Assembly: GCA_937926205.1 (NCBI GenBank)
Contig: CALEYL010000018.1
Coordinates: forward strand, 1-64,000
Direction of reading: 5' to 3'
DNA length: 64,000 bases
DNA from: an uncultured Saprospiraceae bacterium
Lineage (GTDB): Bacteria; Bacteroidota; Bacteroidia; Chitinophagales; Saprospiraceae
The position numbers and the translations under genes were made by a program. The notes below the pieces were generated by a model. That model worked only from the letters and a program-made list of their open reading frames with translations. It did no database searches and had not been told where the DNA came from. The stretch's first letter is position 1, and the number at the start of each line of letters is the position of its first letter. Shown here piece by piece: positions 8,952-19,100 of the stretch.

Positions 8952-9796
8952 GCATCTAAAGCATACAATGACGGTCGCTTAGATCTTAGGTTGGCCAGCA
9001 AGAGCCCCTGCAAATCATGAAGCGCATACAGCAAAAACGGAGCGAGGTGGTAGCGTTTTACCATATTTAAAGCACGCAGCAAACGGGTATCAAGGTCCGG
9101 GTATCGCAAGTACAGTTTATACAGGTTTTGAACAGCAATCTGCGCTTTTTTCAGAAAGACATCTTTGTCTTCCAATCCGATGTGTTCCAAAGGGTTATCT
9201 ATGTGTTTGATGGGTATTTGACGAAGCTCCAGTTCCCGCCCGAACAGCGTGTCTTCATGCCCGTACTGAACCAGACTTTCATCGAAAAGGATGCTGTGAA
9301 ATAACTTTTTGGGAACGACAAAATTATTGGTCATGAAGCCGTGCCAGGGATTTTGTTTTCGGATTTCAAATGGAATCTGTTCCCGCCTGATGCCATACAG
9401 CCAGTGCAAATAAAACCGGCCGTCAAGGGGTGGGGTAGCGGCGTAACATCTGCCACCGCAAAGAAGGCTGGCGGGATCAAGATGGTCAAGGTATTGGCGA
9501 ATGTAATTTTCCCGGACCACTCCGGAGTCGTTGTCCATAAACAGCAGGTAGTCGAACCGGGCGGCACTGGCCAGGGCATTCCTGATGGCAGCCCGGCCGA
9601 TGTTGGCGGGCAGTTCTTCGTAGCGAACCCGGTTCAGGTTTGTGATTTCGCGGTTGATGCGGCGCATGCTTTCTCCGGATGCATCGTCGAAGCAAAGGAT
9701 TTCAAAATCCACACCCTCTTTTTGGCACTGAGCATGAATTGTTTGCACCAGATTGCGGACATCAAATTCATATATCGGGATGAGGATGGAAAGCAT
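8906..9796 (-). CDS. Family 2 glycosyltransferase
   Basis: This 296-residue GT-A enzyme starts MLSILIPIYEFDVRNLVQTI, has a nucleotide-binding FDDAS motif near residue 36, the DXD equivalent MDNDSG near 90 and an acidic EDTLFGREL motif near 190 that is typical of the catalytic base region. It has no membrane helices. It converges on the upstream GT4-type gene and shares 46 bp of 3' coding sequence with it, with stops TAA on both strands. Confidence 0.87.
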   Translation of the reverse strand: MLSILIPIYEFDVRNLVQTIHAQCQKEGVDFEILCFDDASGESMRRINREITNLNRVRYEELPANIGRAAIRNALASAARFDYLLFMDNDSGVVRENYIRQYLDHLDPASLLCGGRCYAATPPLDGRFYLHWLYGIRREQIPFEIRKQNPWHGFMTNNFVVPKKLFHSILFDESLVQYGHEDTLFGRELELRQIPIKHIDNPLEHIGLEDKDVFLKKAQIAVQNLYKLYLRYPDLDTRLLRALNMVKRYHLAPFLLYALHDLQGLLLANLRSKRPSLYALDAYKLALLLWEEKRTR

Positions 9797-9894
9797 GTTG
9801 TATATTTATTGCCGTTGAAAAGAAAATTACTTTCATTTAAAACTGAAAGTTTAGAAATTTGTTCTACTTTCACAATCTATACAAACATACGACA

Positions 9895-11097
9895 ATGGCA
9901 ACAATCCATTCCTTAGATAACTTGATAAACGACCAGTCGCTCTTGCCTGAGCTGAGGCGAATTGCGGAAAAAGTTGCAGAAAATGAGCGCATTACCGAAG
10001 AAGAAGGGTTGCTGCTTTTTGAAAAGGGCGAACTGGGGTATCTTGGTGAGCTGGCCAACCACGTCCGCGAGCGCAAACACGGCGACAACACCTATTTTAA
10101 CCGCAATTTTCACATAGAACCGACCAATATCTGCATCTATACCTGTGCTTTTTGCTCTTATTCGCGCCTCATCAAACAACGCACGGATGGCTGGGAATAC
10201 ACCCTGGAAGAGATCATGGACATTGTGCGGAAATACGACAACGAACCGGTGACCGAAGTACACATCGTTGGCGGGGTTTTGCCGCAATACGATGTCCCTT
10301 TTTACGCAGAATTGTTCCGGCAAATCAAGGCGCACCGGCCCGAATTGCACATCAAGGCCCTGACTCCGGTGGAGTACCACTATATTTTCAAAAAAGCCAA
10401 AATCAGTTATGAAGAAGGCTTGCGCATCATGAAAGAAGCCGGACTGGATTCGATGCCTGGCGGCGGCGCCGAACTTTTTCACCCGGAAATCCGGGAAAAA
10501 ATCGCCGGGGACAAATGTACCGGCCAGCAATGGCTTGACATGCACCGCATCTGGCACCAGATGGGCTGCTACTCCAACGCGACCATGCTTTACGGCCACA
10601 TTGAGCGCTATGAGCATCGGGTGCACCACATGGAAGAATTGCGGAAACTTCAGGATGAAACCGGCGGCTTCCAGACATTTATTCCCCTTAAATTCCGGAA
10701 CAAAGACAATGAAATGTCCCACGTCCCGGAAAGTACCGTTATTGAAGACTTGCGCAATTATGCCATCAGCCGTATTTATCTGGACAACTTTGACCACATC
10801 AAAGCCTACTGGCCAATGATCAGCCGAAGCGTTGCCCAATTGTCCCTGTCTTTTGGTGTTGATGACATCGACGGTACCATCGACGATACCACTAAAATCT
10901 ATTCCATGGCGGGTTCAGAAGAACAAAACCCTGCCATGAGCACAAAAGATCTTGTGAAGTTGATCCGCAGTGTTGGCCGCAAACCCATTGAAAGGGATAC
11001 TTTGTACAATGTGGTTCAGGATTATACCGACCACGTTTTTGAGGAAGATGAAGTTTTCAGGGGCTATGTTTCGCTGCCAATTGTGAATTCGAATTAA
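9895..11097 (+). CDS. mqnE: Aminofutalosine synthase MqnE (radical SAM)
   Basis: This radical SAM enzyme of the futalosine route to menaquinone joins 3-enolpyruvylbenzoate and S-adenosylmethionine to give aminofutalosine. The ATG at 9895 gives 400 residues; the upstream TTG at 9859 adds an unlikely leader. The cluster motif is Cys80, Cys84 and Cys87 (CIYTCAFC). MqnE rather than MqnC is indicated by PGGGAELFHPEIREKI, HRVHHMEELRKLQDETGGF and TFIPLKFRNKDNEMSH. It leads a three-gene run with a phosphatase and mqnA. Activity depends on mqnB, C and D homologues, which are not in the window. Confidence 0.93.
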   Translation: MATIHSLDNLINDQSLLPELRRIAEKVAENERITEEEGLLLFEKGELGYLGELANHVRERKHGDNTYFNRNFHIEPTNICIYTCAFCSYSRLIKQRTDGWEYTLEEIMDIVRKYDNEPVTEVHIVGGVLPQYDVPFYAELFRQIKAHRPELHIKALTPVEYHYIFKKAKISYEEGLRIMKEAGLDSMPGGGAELFHPEIREKIAGDKCTGQQWLDMHRIWHQMGCYSNATMLYGHIERYEHRVHHMEELRKLQDETGGFQTFIPLKFRNKDNEMSHVPESTVIEDLRNYAISRIYLDNFDHIKAYWPMISRSVAQLSLSFGVDDIDGTIDDTTKIYSMAGSEEQNPAMSTKDLVKLIRSVGRKPIERDTLYNVVQDYTDHVFEEDEVFRGYVSLPIVNSN

Positions 11098-11105
11098 ATA
11101 CCAGC

Positions 11106-11738
11106 ATGACCAAAACCGTATACATCATCCGGCACGGAGAAACGGAATACAACAGAAAGCACATCGTACAGGGAAAGGGTGTAAATCCCGGACTGAATGA
11201 AAAAGGAAAGCGCCAGGGACTTGCTTTTTTTGAATGCTATAAAGAAGTGCCTTTCGAAGTGGTGCTGACTTCTACTTTGTTGCGAACACACGAAACGGTT
11301 CATCCATTTGTGGAGCGGGGCATCCCCTGGGAACGCCTGCCTGAAATAGATGAGTTGTCGTGGGGGGTACACGAGGGTAAGTACTCCACGCCAGAAATGA
11401 AAAAGGATTTTTTCCACACCATTGGAGAGTGGCAACGCGGCAATTTCGAAGCCCGTGCGGAAGCCGGTGAAAGCGCTGCCGAACTGGCTGAACGGATGGA
11501 GCGCTTTGTAAATGCTTTACACCAGCGCCCTGAAAAACACCTGCTGGTTTGCACCCACGGCAGATCCCTTCGCGGTCTGGTTTGCAAACTGAAAGGCGAG
11601 TCGCTGACGGAAATGGAACGATACATGAGTTACAACACCGCGTTGTGGAAAGTACAACTGGATGGCGGTTTATGGAAGTTTGAATTGGAAAACGACATCA
11701 GTCACCTGGCATTGCCGGAACTGGCGCCACATAAATAA
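11106..11738 (+). CDS. Histidine phosphatase superfamily protein
   Basis: This 210-residue protein has the RHGE motif at the N-terminus (YIIRHGETEYN, phospho-acceptor His10), an acidic region WGVHEGKYS and the second catalytic His in VCTHGRSLRG. It belongs to the phosphoglycerate mutase-like (branch 1) phosphatases, whose substrates vary widely. It sits between mqnE (8-bp gap) and mqnA (5-bp gap), so it is almost certainly co-transcribed with menaquinone genes. The known futalosine pathway needs no phosphatase, so its role is open. Confidence 0.9.
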   Translation: MTKTVYIIRHGETEYNRKHIVQGKGVNPGLNEKGKRQGLAFFECYKEVPFEVVLTSTLLRTHETVHPFVERGIPWERLPEIDELSWGVHEGKYSTPEMKKDFFHTIGEWQRGNFEARAEAGESAAELAERMERFVNALHQRPEKHLLVCTHGRSLRGLVCKLKGESLTEMERYMSYNTALWKVQLDGGLWKFELENDISHLALPELAPHK

Positions 11739-11743
11739 AAAAC

Positions 11744-12529
11744 ATGTCTGCACTCAAAATTACAGCAGTCAGTTATTTGAATACCAAGCCATTGCTTTAT
11801 GGGTTACTCAAAAGCAAACTGGCCGCTGAAATCGAGCTTCAATTAGACATTCCTTCGGTTTGCGCGAAAAAGCTGATGAGTGGCGAGGCTGACCTTGGGT
11901 TGGTTCCTGTGGCTGTGTTGCCTGAGTTGACTTCTCCCAGGATTGTATCTGATTATTGTATTGGGGCCAATGGGACGGTCAGAACGGTTTGCATCTACAG
12001 TGACCGTCCTCTGGACCAGGTAAAGCGTTTGTACCTCGATTTTCACTCCCGCACCTCTGTGGAACTGACTAAAATTCTGCTTGCAGAATACTGGTTTCTC
12101 AGCCCTGAACTTGTTCCGGCATCCGAAGGTTACGAGGCTTTGATTGGCGACGATACAGCGGGTTTGGTCATTGGCGACCGGACGATAGGCCTTGAACAAA
12201 AATTTCCCTTTGTGTATGACCTTGGCGAAGCCTGGAAAGACCTGACGGGTTTGCCTTTTGTATTTGCAGCCTGGGTAAGTACCCGTCCGCTGGAGCCTGA
12301 TTTCCTGGCACGTTTCAATGAAGCACTGCATGCAGGCATACACGATATTCCCCAGCTGAAATACCTGCTCGCCTCACCGCATCCCGATTTCAGTGTAGAA
12401 GATTATTTCCTCCACAACATCAGCTATGAGTTGGATGCCTCCAAAAAACGGGCGCTGTCGCTGTTCCTCGAAAAAATGCGCGCCAGGGTAGAGCCTTCCC
12501 TCCGGCAAAGCCTCGAGGTGTCGTATTGA
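11744..12529 (+). CDS. mqnA: Chorismate dehydratase MqnA
   Basis: This 261-residue enzyme of the periplasmic-binding-protein-like fold makes 3-enolpyruvylbenzoate from chorismate, the first step of the futalosine pathway. The N-terminal AVSYLNTKPLLYGL, the SGEADLGLVPVAVLPEL segment, VRTVCIYSDRPLDQVKRLYLD (in parts) and LDFHSRTSVELTKILL are characteristic. Its place directly after mqnE and the phosphatase supports the call. No signal peptide is present, as expected for a cytoplasmic enzyme. Confidence 0.93.
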   Translation: MSALKITAVSYLNTKPLLYGLLKSKLAAEIELQLDIPSVCAKKLMSGEADLGLVPVAVLPELTSPRIVSDYCIGANGTVRTVCIYSDRPLDQVKRLYLDFHSRTSVELTKILLAEYWFLSPELVPASEGYEALIGDDTAGLVIGDRTIGLEQKFPFVYDLGEAWKDLTGLPFVFAAWVSTRPLEPDFLARFNEALHAGIHDIPQLKYLLASPHPDFSVEDYFLHNISYELDASKKRALSLFLEKMRARVEPSLRQSLEVSY

Positions 12530-12589
12530 GGACTTTTTGATCAGATTTATTTGCAAACGGCTTAACCAGAGCAAGCGTCAGGCTGTTGT

Positions 12590-13150
12590 ATGAACAAAAA
12601 TAAAATTATGCCCGAAAATTTGGAATTGGCCACTCTGGGTGGCGGCTGTTTCTGGTGCGTTGAAGCCATTTATCAGGATTTGAAAGGCGTTCATTCGGTC
12701 CTGCCCGGTTATTCCGGCGGCACAGCTGAAACGGCAAACTACAAATCTGTCTGTTCCGGTTTAACCGATCATGCAGAAGTCATTCAAATCCAGTTTGATC
12801 CTGCCGTTATTTCCTTTGCGGAAATTCTGGAGATTTTCTGGAGTACACACAATCCGACTACGCTCAACAGGCAGGGCAACGATGTCGGTCCGCAATACCG
12901 CTCGGCTATTTTTTACCACAGCGAAGCGCAGCGTACAGCGGCAGAACAGTCTGTGGCAACCGTAGCGCCAAAATTCTGGAGTGACAAAATTGTCACACAG
13001 ATCGTTCCTTTTGAAGCTTTTTACGAGGCCGAAGATTACCACCAGAATTACTACAAAAGTGTGGGCAACCGCAATCCTTATTGCACCGTAATCATTACAC
13101 CCAAAGTGGAAAAATTCAGGAAAGCGTATAAGGACAAACTGAAGGTCTAA
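12590..13150 (+). CDS. msrA: Peptide methionine-S-sulfoxide reductase
   Basis: This 186-residue repair enzyme reduces methionine S-sulfoxide in proteins. The catalytic Cys20 lies in GGGCFWC, and YSGGTAETANYKSVCSGLTDHAEV, DVGPQYRSAIFY and EDYHQNYY segments are all family hallmarks. No MsrB domain is fused. The ATG at 12590 was used; Met7 (12608) is equally plausible. It converges with the permease gene 9 bp downstream. Confidence 0.96.
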   Translation: MNKNKIMPENLELATLGGGCFWCVEAIYQDLKGVHSVLPGYSGGTAETANYKSVCSGLTDHAEVIQIQFDPAVISFAEILEIFWSTHNPTTLNRQGNDVGPQYRSAIFYHSEAQRTAAEQSVATVAPKFWSDKIVTQIVPFEAFYEAEDYHQNYYKSVGNRNPYCTVIITPKVEKFRKAYKDKLKV

Positions 13151-13158
13151 TCGACGTT

Positions 13159-14478
13159 TCAGGCCAGGAAGAGATACAGCAGCATCACCGTACTGATGGC
13201 TGCAAGGCCCTGCAATCCGGTCATCACGGTGTAGCTGCGGTAGGCATCGCGCACAGAAATTCCGCTGAACTGCGTGACGACCCAAAAATAACTGTCGTTG
13301 GCGTGAGAAACCGTCATGGCGCCGCAGCCCGTTGCAAGCACCATCAGCGACAATTCAATGCCGCTGTCGAAACCGGCCGCAGGGAGCAAGGGAGCCAGGA
13401 TGGAAGTTGTAATCACCAAAGAGGAAGTCGAAGAACCTTGCATGGTTTTCAGCAAAGCGGCCAGCAGAAAGGCCATTCCTAAAAACACAAACCCGGAGTG
13501 CGGCGCCCCCGCAATGGAATCTCCCAGCTCTTTAGCCAGCGGGGTTGCTTTTAACACGCCGCCTAAAGCGCCGCCCGCGCCGGTGATGATGAGTATGGGG
13601 CCGGCTAATTTGACGCCGTCTTCCACCCAGCCTGCTTTCTCCGGCGCAGGGAAAGCAGCGAATGCCAGCGCTGTACCCAATAGCAATGCAATTACCGGTT
13701 GGCCGGAAAAGCGAATCAAATCGGCCAGCCCGCCTTCCCATTTTGCCAGACTTACGACTGAAGCGAAGGCAATGAGCAGAATCGGAACCACAAGTGGCAG
13801 TGCCGATATCAACAGACCCGGTACTGCTTTTTCATCAGGTTCAGCAATGGGAGACAATTGCGTTTGGATACCTGGCCCCCGTTTGTTTGCCCACCAGTAA
13901 GCAATACCCGTTCCCGGAATGGCAACAACCATGCCCAGCAACATCACCAGCCCCAGATAGTCAGACGCACCGAGGTTTCCGGCTGCCGCGATAGGGCCCG
14001 GAGTCGGGGGAATCAAAGTATGACTGGCGTACAGGCCCGATGCCAGCGCCAGGGCCAGCGTTGCTTTTGCAGCTTGTGTCTTTTTCGCCAGCGCATTTTT
14101 CAATCCCGATAAAATAATGAAACCGCTGTCGCAAAAAACGGGGATACCCACAAGAGCGCCTATCAGGCTCATGGCTAAGGCAGGCCGTTTCCTGCCGATT
14201 AAAGTTAAAACGCCGTCGGCCAGACGCAGCGCAGCCCCTGATTTTTCCAGTGCAACGCCAAGAATACTGCCAAGCACGACGACCAGTCCGATATAGCCCA
14301 TCAGGTCTCCAAACCCTTTTTGCAGGGCAGCCAGCAACGCTTCAGCATTTAATCCGGTCGAAAACCCGATGCAGATCGCCGCAACGAGCAAAGAAAAAAA
14401 CGGATGTACCCGAAATCTGGCAGAGGCGACAATCATGGCGACTAGGGCAATCAGGATGATGAGCAGTGTGGATGCCAT
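13159..14478 (-). CDS. GntP-family gluconate/organic acid:proton symporter
   Basis: This 439-residue inner-membrane permease has about 12 hydrophobic segments throughout and the family motifs GFGDLMGYIGLVVVLGSILG (near residue 55), IPVFCDSGFIILSGL and ASHTLIPPTPGPIAAAGNLG (in parts), and a C-terminal THAND-like VSHANDSYFWVV. GntP carriers import gluconate or related hydroxy acids. No kinase or dehydrogenase is adjacent, so the substrate is uncertain. Confidence 0.93.
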   Translation of the reverse strand: MASTLLIILIALVAMIVASARFRVHPFFSLLVAAICIGFSTGLNAEALLAALQKGFGDLMGYIGLVVVLGSILGVALEKSGAALRLADGVLTLIGRKRPALAMSLIGALVGIPVFCDSGFIILSGLKNALAKKTQAAKATLALALASGLYASHTLIPPTPGPIAAAGNLGASDYLGLVMLLGMVVAIPGTGIAYWWANKRGPGIQTQLSPIAEPDEKAVPGLLISALPLVVPILLIAFASVVSLAKWEGGLADLIRFSGQPVIALLLGTALAFAAFPAPEKAGWVEDGVKLAGPILIITGAGGALGGVLKATPLAKELGDSIAGAPHSGFVFLGMAFLLAALLKTMQGSSTSSLVITTSILAPLLPAAGFDSGIELSLMVLATGCGAMTVSHANDSYFWVVTQFSGISVRDAYRSYTVMTGLQGLAAISTVMLLYLFLA

Positions 14479-14523
14479 ACGGTAAACTTTTTGTAATGAG
14501 TAGCTGGAATGATCTGGCCGGGC

Positions 14524-14555
14524 TTGCTTTCCGCGCTGAAAAAGTAGTATATTTG
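14524..14555 (+). promoter_or_regulatory. Bacteroidota-type promoter of the PIN toxin-antitoxin pair
   Basis: TTG at 14524-14526, a 21-bp spacer and TATATTTG at 14548-14555 match the Bacteroidota consensus TTTG/TTG, about 17-23 bp, TAnnTTTG. The antitoxin ATG is 20 bp downstream. An ATATTTGA/TCAAATAT pair (14550-14573) forms an imperfect palindrome that could be the antitoxin operator. Confidence 0.6.
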
Positions 14556-14575
14556 AGAATCAATATCAAATATCC

Positions 14576-14854
14576 ATGCAAATTGAGGCCTTCAAATTAG
14601 ATCTGATCAAAAAAATCATGGAAGTGGATGACCCTTCCAGGCTGGAAGCTATTGAGGCTGTGCTGAAAGGGCTTCCCCGGCGAGATGATGAAGACTTACT
14701 CCGTAAATTGGCTAAACCTATGCGGAAAAAACTGGATATTGAAGAGTTAAAGCGGGAACAAAATTGGAAACCAGTTAATAAAGAAGCATTTTTTAAGAAA
14801 ATTGATGAACTTGATATTCAGGAATCGTTGGAAGAGTTGCTCGAAATGATTTAG
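14576..14854 (+). CDS. Putative antitoxin of a PIN-domain toxin
   Basis: This is a 92-residue, very acidic and basic helical protein. The N-terminal half (DLIKKIMEVDDPSRLEAIEA) resembles the short helical region found before antitoxins in Bacteroidota, and the C-terminal half ends in KIDELDIQESLEELLEMI. It ends one base before the ATG of a PIN-domain gene, the usual antitoxin-toxin order. I do not recognise a named antitoxin fold; the call rests on size and context. Confidence 0.72.
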   Translation: MQIEAFKLDLIKKIMEVDDPSRLEAIEAVLKGLPRRDDEDLLRKLAKPMRKKLDIEELKREQNWKPVNKEAFFKKIDELDIQESLEELLEMI

Positions 14855-14855
14855 T

Positions 14856-15317
14856 ATGACCTACTTACTTGATACCAATATTCTCTTTATATACATTAAA
14901 GGTGGCGAAATCAGAGAAACAATCGAAAAGGAATTTGATCCTTTTGGCGTGGGCAACAATCCCCTTATATCAGTAGTCACTGTAGGCGAGATTAAGTCGA
15001 TATCAAAACGCAATAACTGGGGACCCAGAAGGCTTCAGAAGTTAGATAGCATCTTGAGTGATTTAATCATAACGGATATCAATAGTGAGGATATTCTTGT
15101 CCAATATGCTGAAATAGATGCCTTCAGTCAAGGTAAACTAAAAGACAAACCACTGAAAACCTCTTCCCGCAATATGGGGAAAAATGACTTGTGGATCGCA
15201 GCTACGGCTCACGTCACGAATGCCAGGCTGCTGACAACCGATCACGACTTTGACCATTTGAATGGCGTCTATGTGGATGTGGTCAAAGTTTCGATAGGAA
15301 AACCGGGCTTGCATTGA
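14856..15317 (+). CDS. PIN-domain ribonuclease toxin (VapC-like)
   Basis: This 153-residue PIN nuclease shows the expected acidic residues: Asp6 in LLDTNIL, Glu in VVTVGEIKS near residue 46, Asp in KNDLWIAATA near 111 and Asp in LLTTDHDFDHL near 129. Toxins of this family cleave RNA and are neutralised by the product of the gene before them, here one base upstream. It is longer than most VapC (about 130 residues) because of a central GKLKDKPLKTSSRNM insertion. This is a probable type II toxin-antitoxin module. Confidence 0.88.
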   Translation: MTYLLDTNILFIYIKGGEIRETIEKEFDPFGVGNNPLISVVTVGEIKSISKRNNWGPRRLQKLDSILSDLIITDINSEDILVQYAEIDAFSQGKLKDKPLKTSSRNMGKNDLWIAATAHVTNARLLTTDHDFDHLNGVYVDVVKVSIGKPGLH

Positions 15318-15402
15318 ACCGCATACTGCCTTACGGCGTTGCATATTAGCCTTGGAAATCGTAAATACCTTTGATATTGTTTGGTAACCTTCGCACCCAA
15401 AA

Positions 15403-15432
15403 TTTGAAAATTCGCGAAGAAACGTAAATTTG
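15403..15432 (+). promoter_or_regulatory. Bacteroidota-type promoter of the Fe-S carrier gene
   Basis: TTTG at 15403-15406, an 18-bp spacer and TAAATTTG at 15425-15432 match the Bacteroidota housekeeping promoter very well. The gene's ATG is 22 bp downstream. Confidence 0.75.
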
Positions 15433-15454
15433 CATCACTTCAAACTCGCGCAAT

Positions 15455-15811
15455 ATGACTGAAACGATGAATATGGTGTCCACAACCCCCGTTACGTTGA
15501 CGGAAGGCGCCCTGAAACAGCTGAAAAGACTGCGCAGCGAAATGAACGTACCCGAAGATCACGGACTTCGTGTTGGCGTTAAAGCCGGCGGATGTTCAGG
15601 GTTTTCTTACGAATTGGGCTTTGACCTGCGCAAAGAGCAGGATGACGCTTATGAAATCGGCGGGATGACCGTGCTCATGCAAAAAGCACATGGCCTCTAC
15701 CTGCTGGGTATGGAAATCGACTGGGTCGAAGGCCTCGAAAACCGGGGATTCACCTTTAGCAATCCAAATGCGAAAGAAACCTGCGGTTGCGGTACTTCTT
15801 TCTCTGCATAA
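15455..15811 (+). CDS. A-type iron-sulfur carrier (HesB/IscA/SufA family)
   Basis: This 118-residue protein has the three conserved cysteines of A-type Fe-S carriers: one in KAGGCSGFSYEL and two in the C-terminal CGCGTSFSA. These proteins receive and pass on Fe-S clusters during assembly. It stands alone with its own promoter and terminator; no suf or isc scaffold genes are nearby. The following gltB product and GltD need Fe-S clusters, but separate transcription argues against an operon with them. Confidence 0.94.
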   Translation: MTETMNMVSTTPVTLTEGALKQLKRLRSEMNVPEDHGLRVGVKAGGCSGFSYELGFDLRKEQDDAYEIGGMTVLMQKAHGLYLLGMEIDWVEGLENRGFTFSNPNAKETCGCGTSFSA

Positions 15812-15830
15812 ATCAAATTAAAATTAAAGG

Positions 15831-15877
15831 AACCTGAGGCTTTATCCCTGCAGGGAAACGCCTCAGGTTTTATTTTT
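15831..15877 (+). terminator. Rho-independent terminator after the Fe-S carrier gene
   Basis: The arms AACCTGAGGC (15831-15840) and GCCTCAGGTT (15860-15869) pair perfectly. The loop holds a second small palindrome (tccctgcaggga), and the stem is followed by tttattttt. Confidence 0.88.
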
Positions 15878-16103
15878 AGCCTTGCCACTTATATCCAAAT
15901 TCGCGCCTTCCGGCGTGTCACATTTTTTATTTGCCTCCTGCCTTTCCCTAACCATGCATCGTGCAGGCATGACATGAACAAGCTCTAAGCTCTTCTCGTT
16001 ACTGAAACTTTAATTTCAGGGTTTGCTTTTTTGCAACCCCTTGATTTATAAAGCTTTTGCTTTCGTCTGCAAAAGCTCATTCGTCCATGTAAACGCATAC
16101 GAA

Positions 16104-19100
16104 ATGGCGCGTAAGAACACGGGTTTGTATCACCCTTCTTTTGAACGGGATGCATGTGGCATTGGCTTTGTCGCCAATATTAAAGGGAGTAAGTCGCACC
16201 AGATCATCTCCGATGCCCTTACCATTCTGGAGAATATGGAGCATCGGGGGGCATGCGGTTGCGAAAGCAATACCGGCGACGGAGCCGGGCTTATGGTGCA
16301 AATGCCCCACGAATTTTTCTTTGATGAGTGTGTAAAACTGGGAGTCCACCTGCCGGATTACGGCCGTTATGGCGTTGGTGTTCTGTTTTTTCCAAAAGAC
16401 ATCGCTTTGCGCGAAACCTGCCGGGATATTTTCATCCGGGCTTCGGAAAAACTGGGCTTACAGGTGCTGGTTTTCAGGAAAGTACCCGTCAATATTGAAG
16501 GCATTGGCCCGACAGCACTGTCCGTAGAACCAGAAATGGAGCAGGTGTTCATTGCCTGCCCGGATCAATTGATGGACCCGGATGCTTTTGAGCGGAAGCT
16601 GTTCGTGCTCCGGAATTATGCCAGCCATACCATCAACAACACCGTCAAGGGGTCTCCTTCCGGTTTTTACATTGCCTCTTTGTCGTATAAAACGGTGGTG
16701 TACAAAGGACAACTGACCAGCCATCAACTCCGGGGCTATTTCCGGGATTTAAGCGACAAACGCATGGTCAGCGCTTTTGGTCTGATCCATTCGCGCTTTG
16801 CCACCAACACTTTTCCATCCTGGAAACTGGCGCAGCCTTTCCGGTTTATTGCACACAACGGGGAAATTAATACCATCCAAGGTAACCTTAATTGGCTAAA
16901 AACCAGTGAGCAAGGGTTTACTACGCCCTGGTTTTCCAAAGAAGAAATGGACATGTTGCTGCCCATCATCTTTGAAGGGCAATCCGATTCCGCGTCTTTG
17001 GACAACGTCATTGAGTTTTTTACCCTTTGTGGCCGCTCCCTGCCGCATGTCATGATGATGCTCATTCCTGAAGCCTGGGATCATCATGAAGAAATGGACC
17101 CGCTCAAAAGGGCGTTTTATGAATTTCATGCCGCCTTTCAGGAGCCCTGGGACGGACCGGCTTCCATTTCTTTCACCGATGGCAAAATCATTGGCGCAAC
17201 ACTCGACCGCAACGGACTGCGCCCTTCCCGCTACTGTGTCACAACCGATGACCGGGTGGTGATGGCTTCCGAAACCGGGGTATTGCCCATTGATCCTGCG
17301 CTGATCAAAGAAAAAGGGCGTTTGCAACCAGGAAAAATGTTTGTCGTGGACATGGAACGCGGCAGCATCATCAGCGATGAGGAACTGAAGCAGGATATTT
17401 GTTCCCGCCAGCCTTATGCTGACTGGTTGAATAATTTCAAAATTCGCCTGGAAGAGCTGCCCGAACCCCGTGTTATGTTTACGCAGCTGGCACACGATCA
17501 GGTTTTTAAATACCAAAAGGCTTTTGGCTACACGACGGAAGACCTGGAGCAGATCATCGCGCCGATGGCTCTGGACGCCAAAGATCCCATTGGTTCGATG
17601 GGCAACGATACGCCACTGGCCGTTTTGAGTGAACAACCTCAGCACCTGAGTAGCTATTTTAAACAATTGTTTGCTCAGGTTACCAACCCACCCATCGACC
17701 CCATTCGCGAAAAACTGGTCATGAGTCTGGCCACTTTTGCAGGCGGCAATGGCAACTTGTTGGTGGAAGAGCCGCTGGCCTGCCACAGTGTGGCTTTGCA
17801 GCACCCCATTCTCAGCAACCACGATCTGGAAAAAATCCGAAGCATCGATACGGGGATATTTCAGGCCAAAACGCTGCAAACGTATTTCAGGGCTGACGGC
17901 AATCCCGGCTCCATGCGCCGTGCGCTTGAACGCCTTTGCCGCTATGCAACCGACGCCGTGGAAGATGGGTTTGAAGTACTCATCCTGTCTGACAGGGCCA
18001 TTGATAGCGAACACGCAGCCATTCCCTCTCTGCTCGCTTTGTCCGCCGTTCAACACCACCTCATTCGAAAAGGATATCGCGGACAGGTTGGCCTGATCGT
18101 AGAAGCCGGCGATGTCTGGGAAGTACACCATTTTGCCTGTTTGCTGGGCTTCGGCGCCACGGCCATCAACCCCTATCTCGCATTTTCTTCCATCCGGGAC
18201 ATGAAATTGCAGGATAAGCTCGATACAGATCTTGACTTCAACCAACTGTCAAAAAATTACACGAAAGCGGTTGCAGACGGCCTGCTAAAAGTATTTTCCA
18301 AAATGGGCATTTCCACCCTGCAATCTTATCAGGGCGCTCAGATTTTTGAAATCGTTGGGTTGGATAAAAAAGTGGTGGATTACTACTTCACCGGGGCAAC
18401 TTCGAGAATCGAAGGCATGAGCCTCGACGACATTGCCCGCGAAACTTTAGCCAAGCACCATTTTGCATTCAGCAAAACCGATTTTCCGGTACAGCGCCTG
18501 CCTGTCGGCGGAATCTATCAATGGAAACGCAAAGGGGAAGAACACCTGTTTAACCCACAAACCATACACCTGCTGCAGTATTCTACGCGGATGAACGATT
18601 ATACGGCGTATAAAAAGTACGCTAAGCTCGTCAACGATCAAAGCGAAAAAGCCTGCACCCTGCGCGGTTTGTTGCAATTCAAACACCAGCAAGCTTCCAT
18701 TCCAATCGATGAAGTGGAACCAGCAGAAAATATTTACCGGCGTTTTGCAACCGGCGCCATGAGTTTTGGCTCCATTTCGCACGAAGCGCACAGCACACTG
18801 GCCATTGCCATGAACCGGCTTGGCGCAAAAAGCAATACTGGGGAAGGAGGCGAAGATGAAAAGCGCTACCAGCCCCTGCCCAACGGCGACAGCATGCGCA
18901 GTGCGATCAAACAGGTGGCATCGGGCCGTTTTGGCGTTACCAGCCTCTACCTGACCGAGGCCGATGAGTTGCAGATCAAGATGGCACAAGGCGCCAAGCC
19001 GGGTGAAGGGGGCCAATTGCCCGGCCATAAAGTAGACGAATGGATTGGTAAAGTTCGGCACTCAACGCCCGGCGTAGGCCTGATTTCTCCGCCGCCACAC

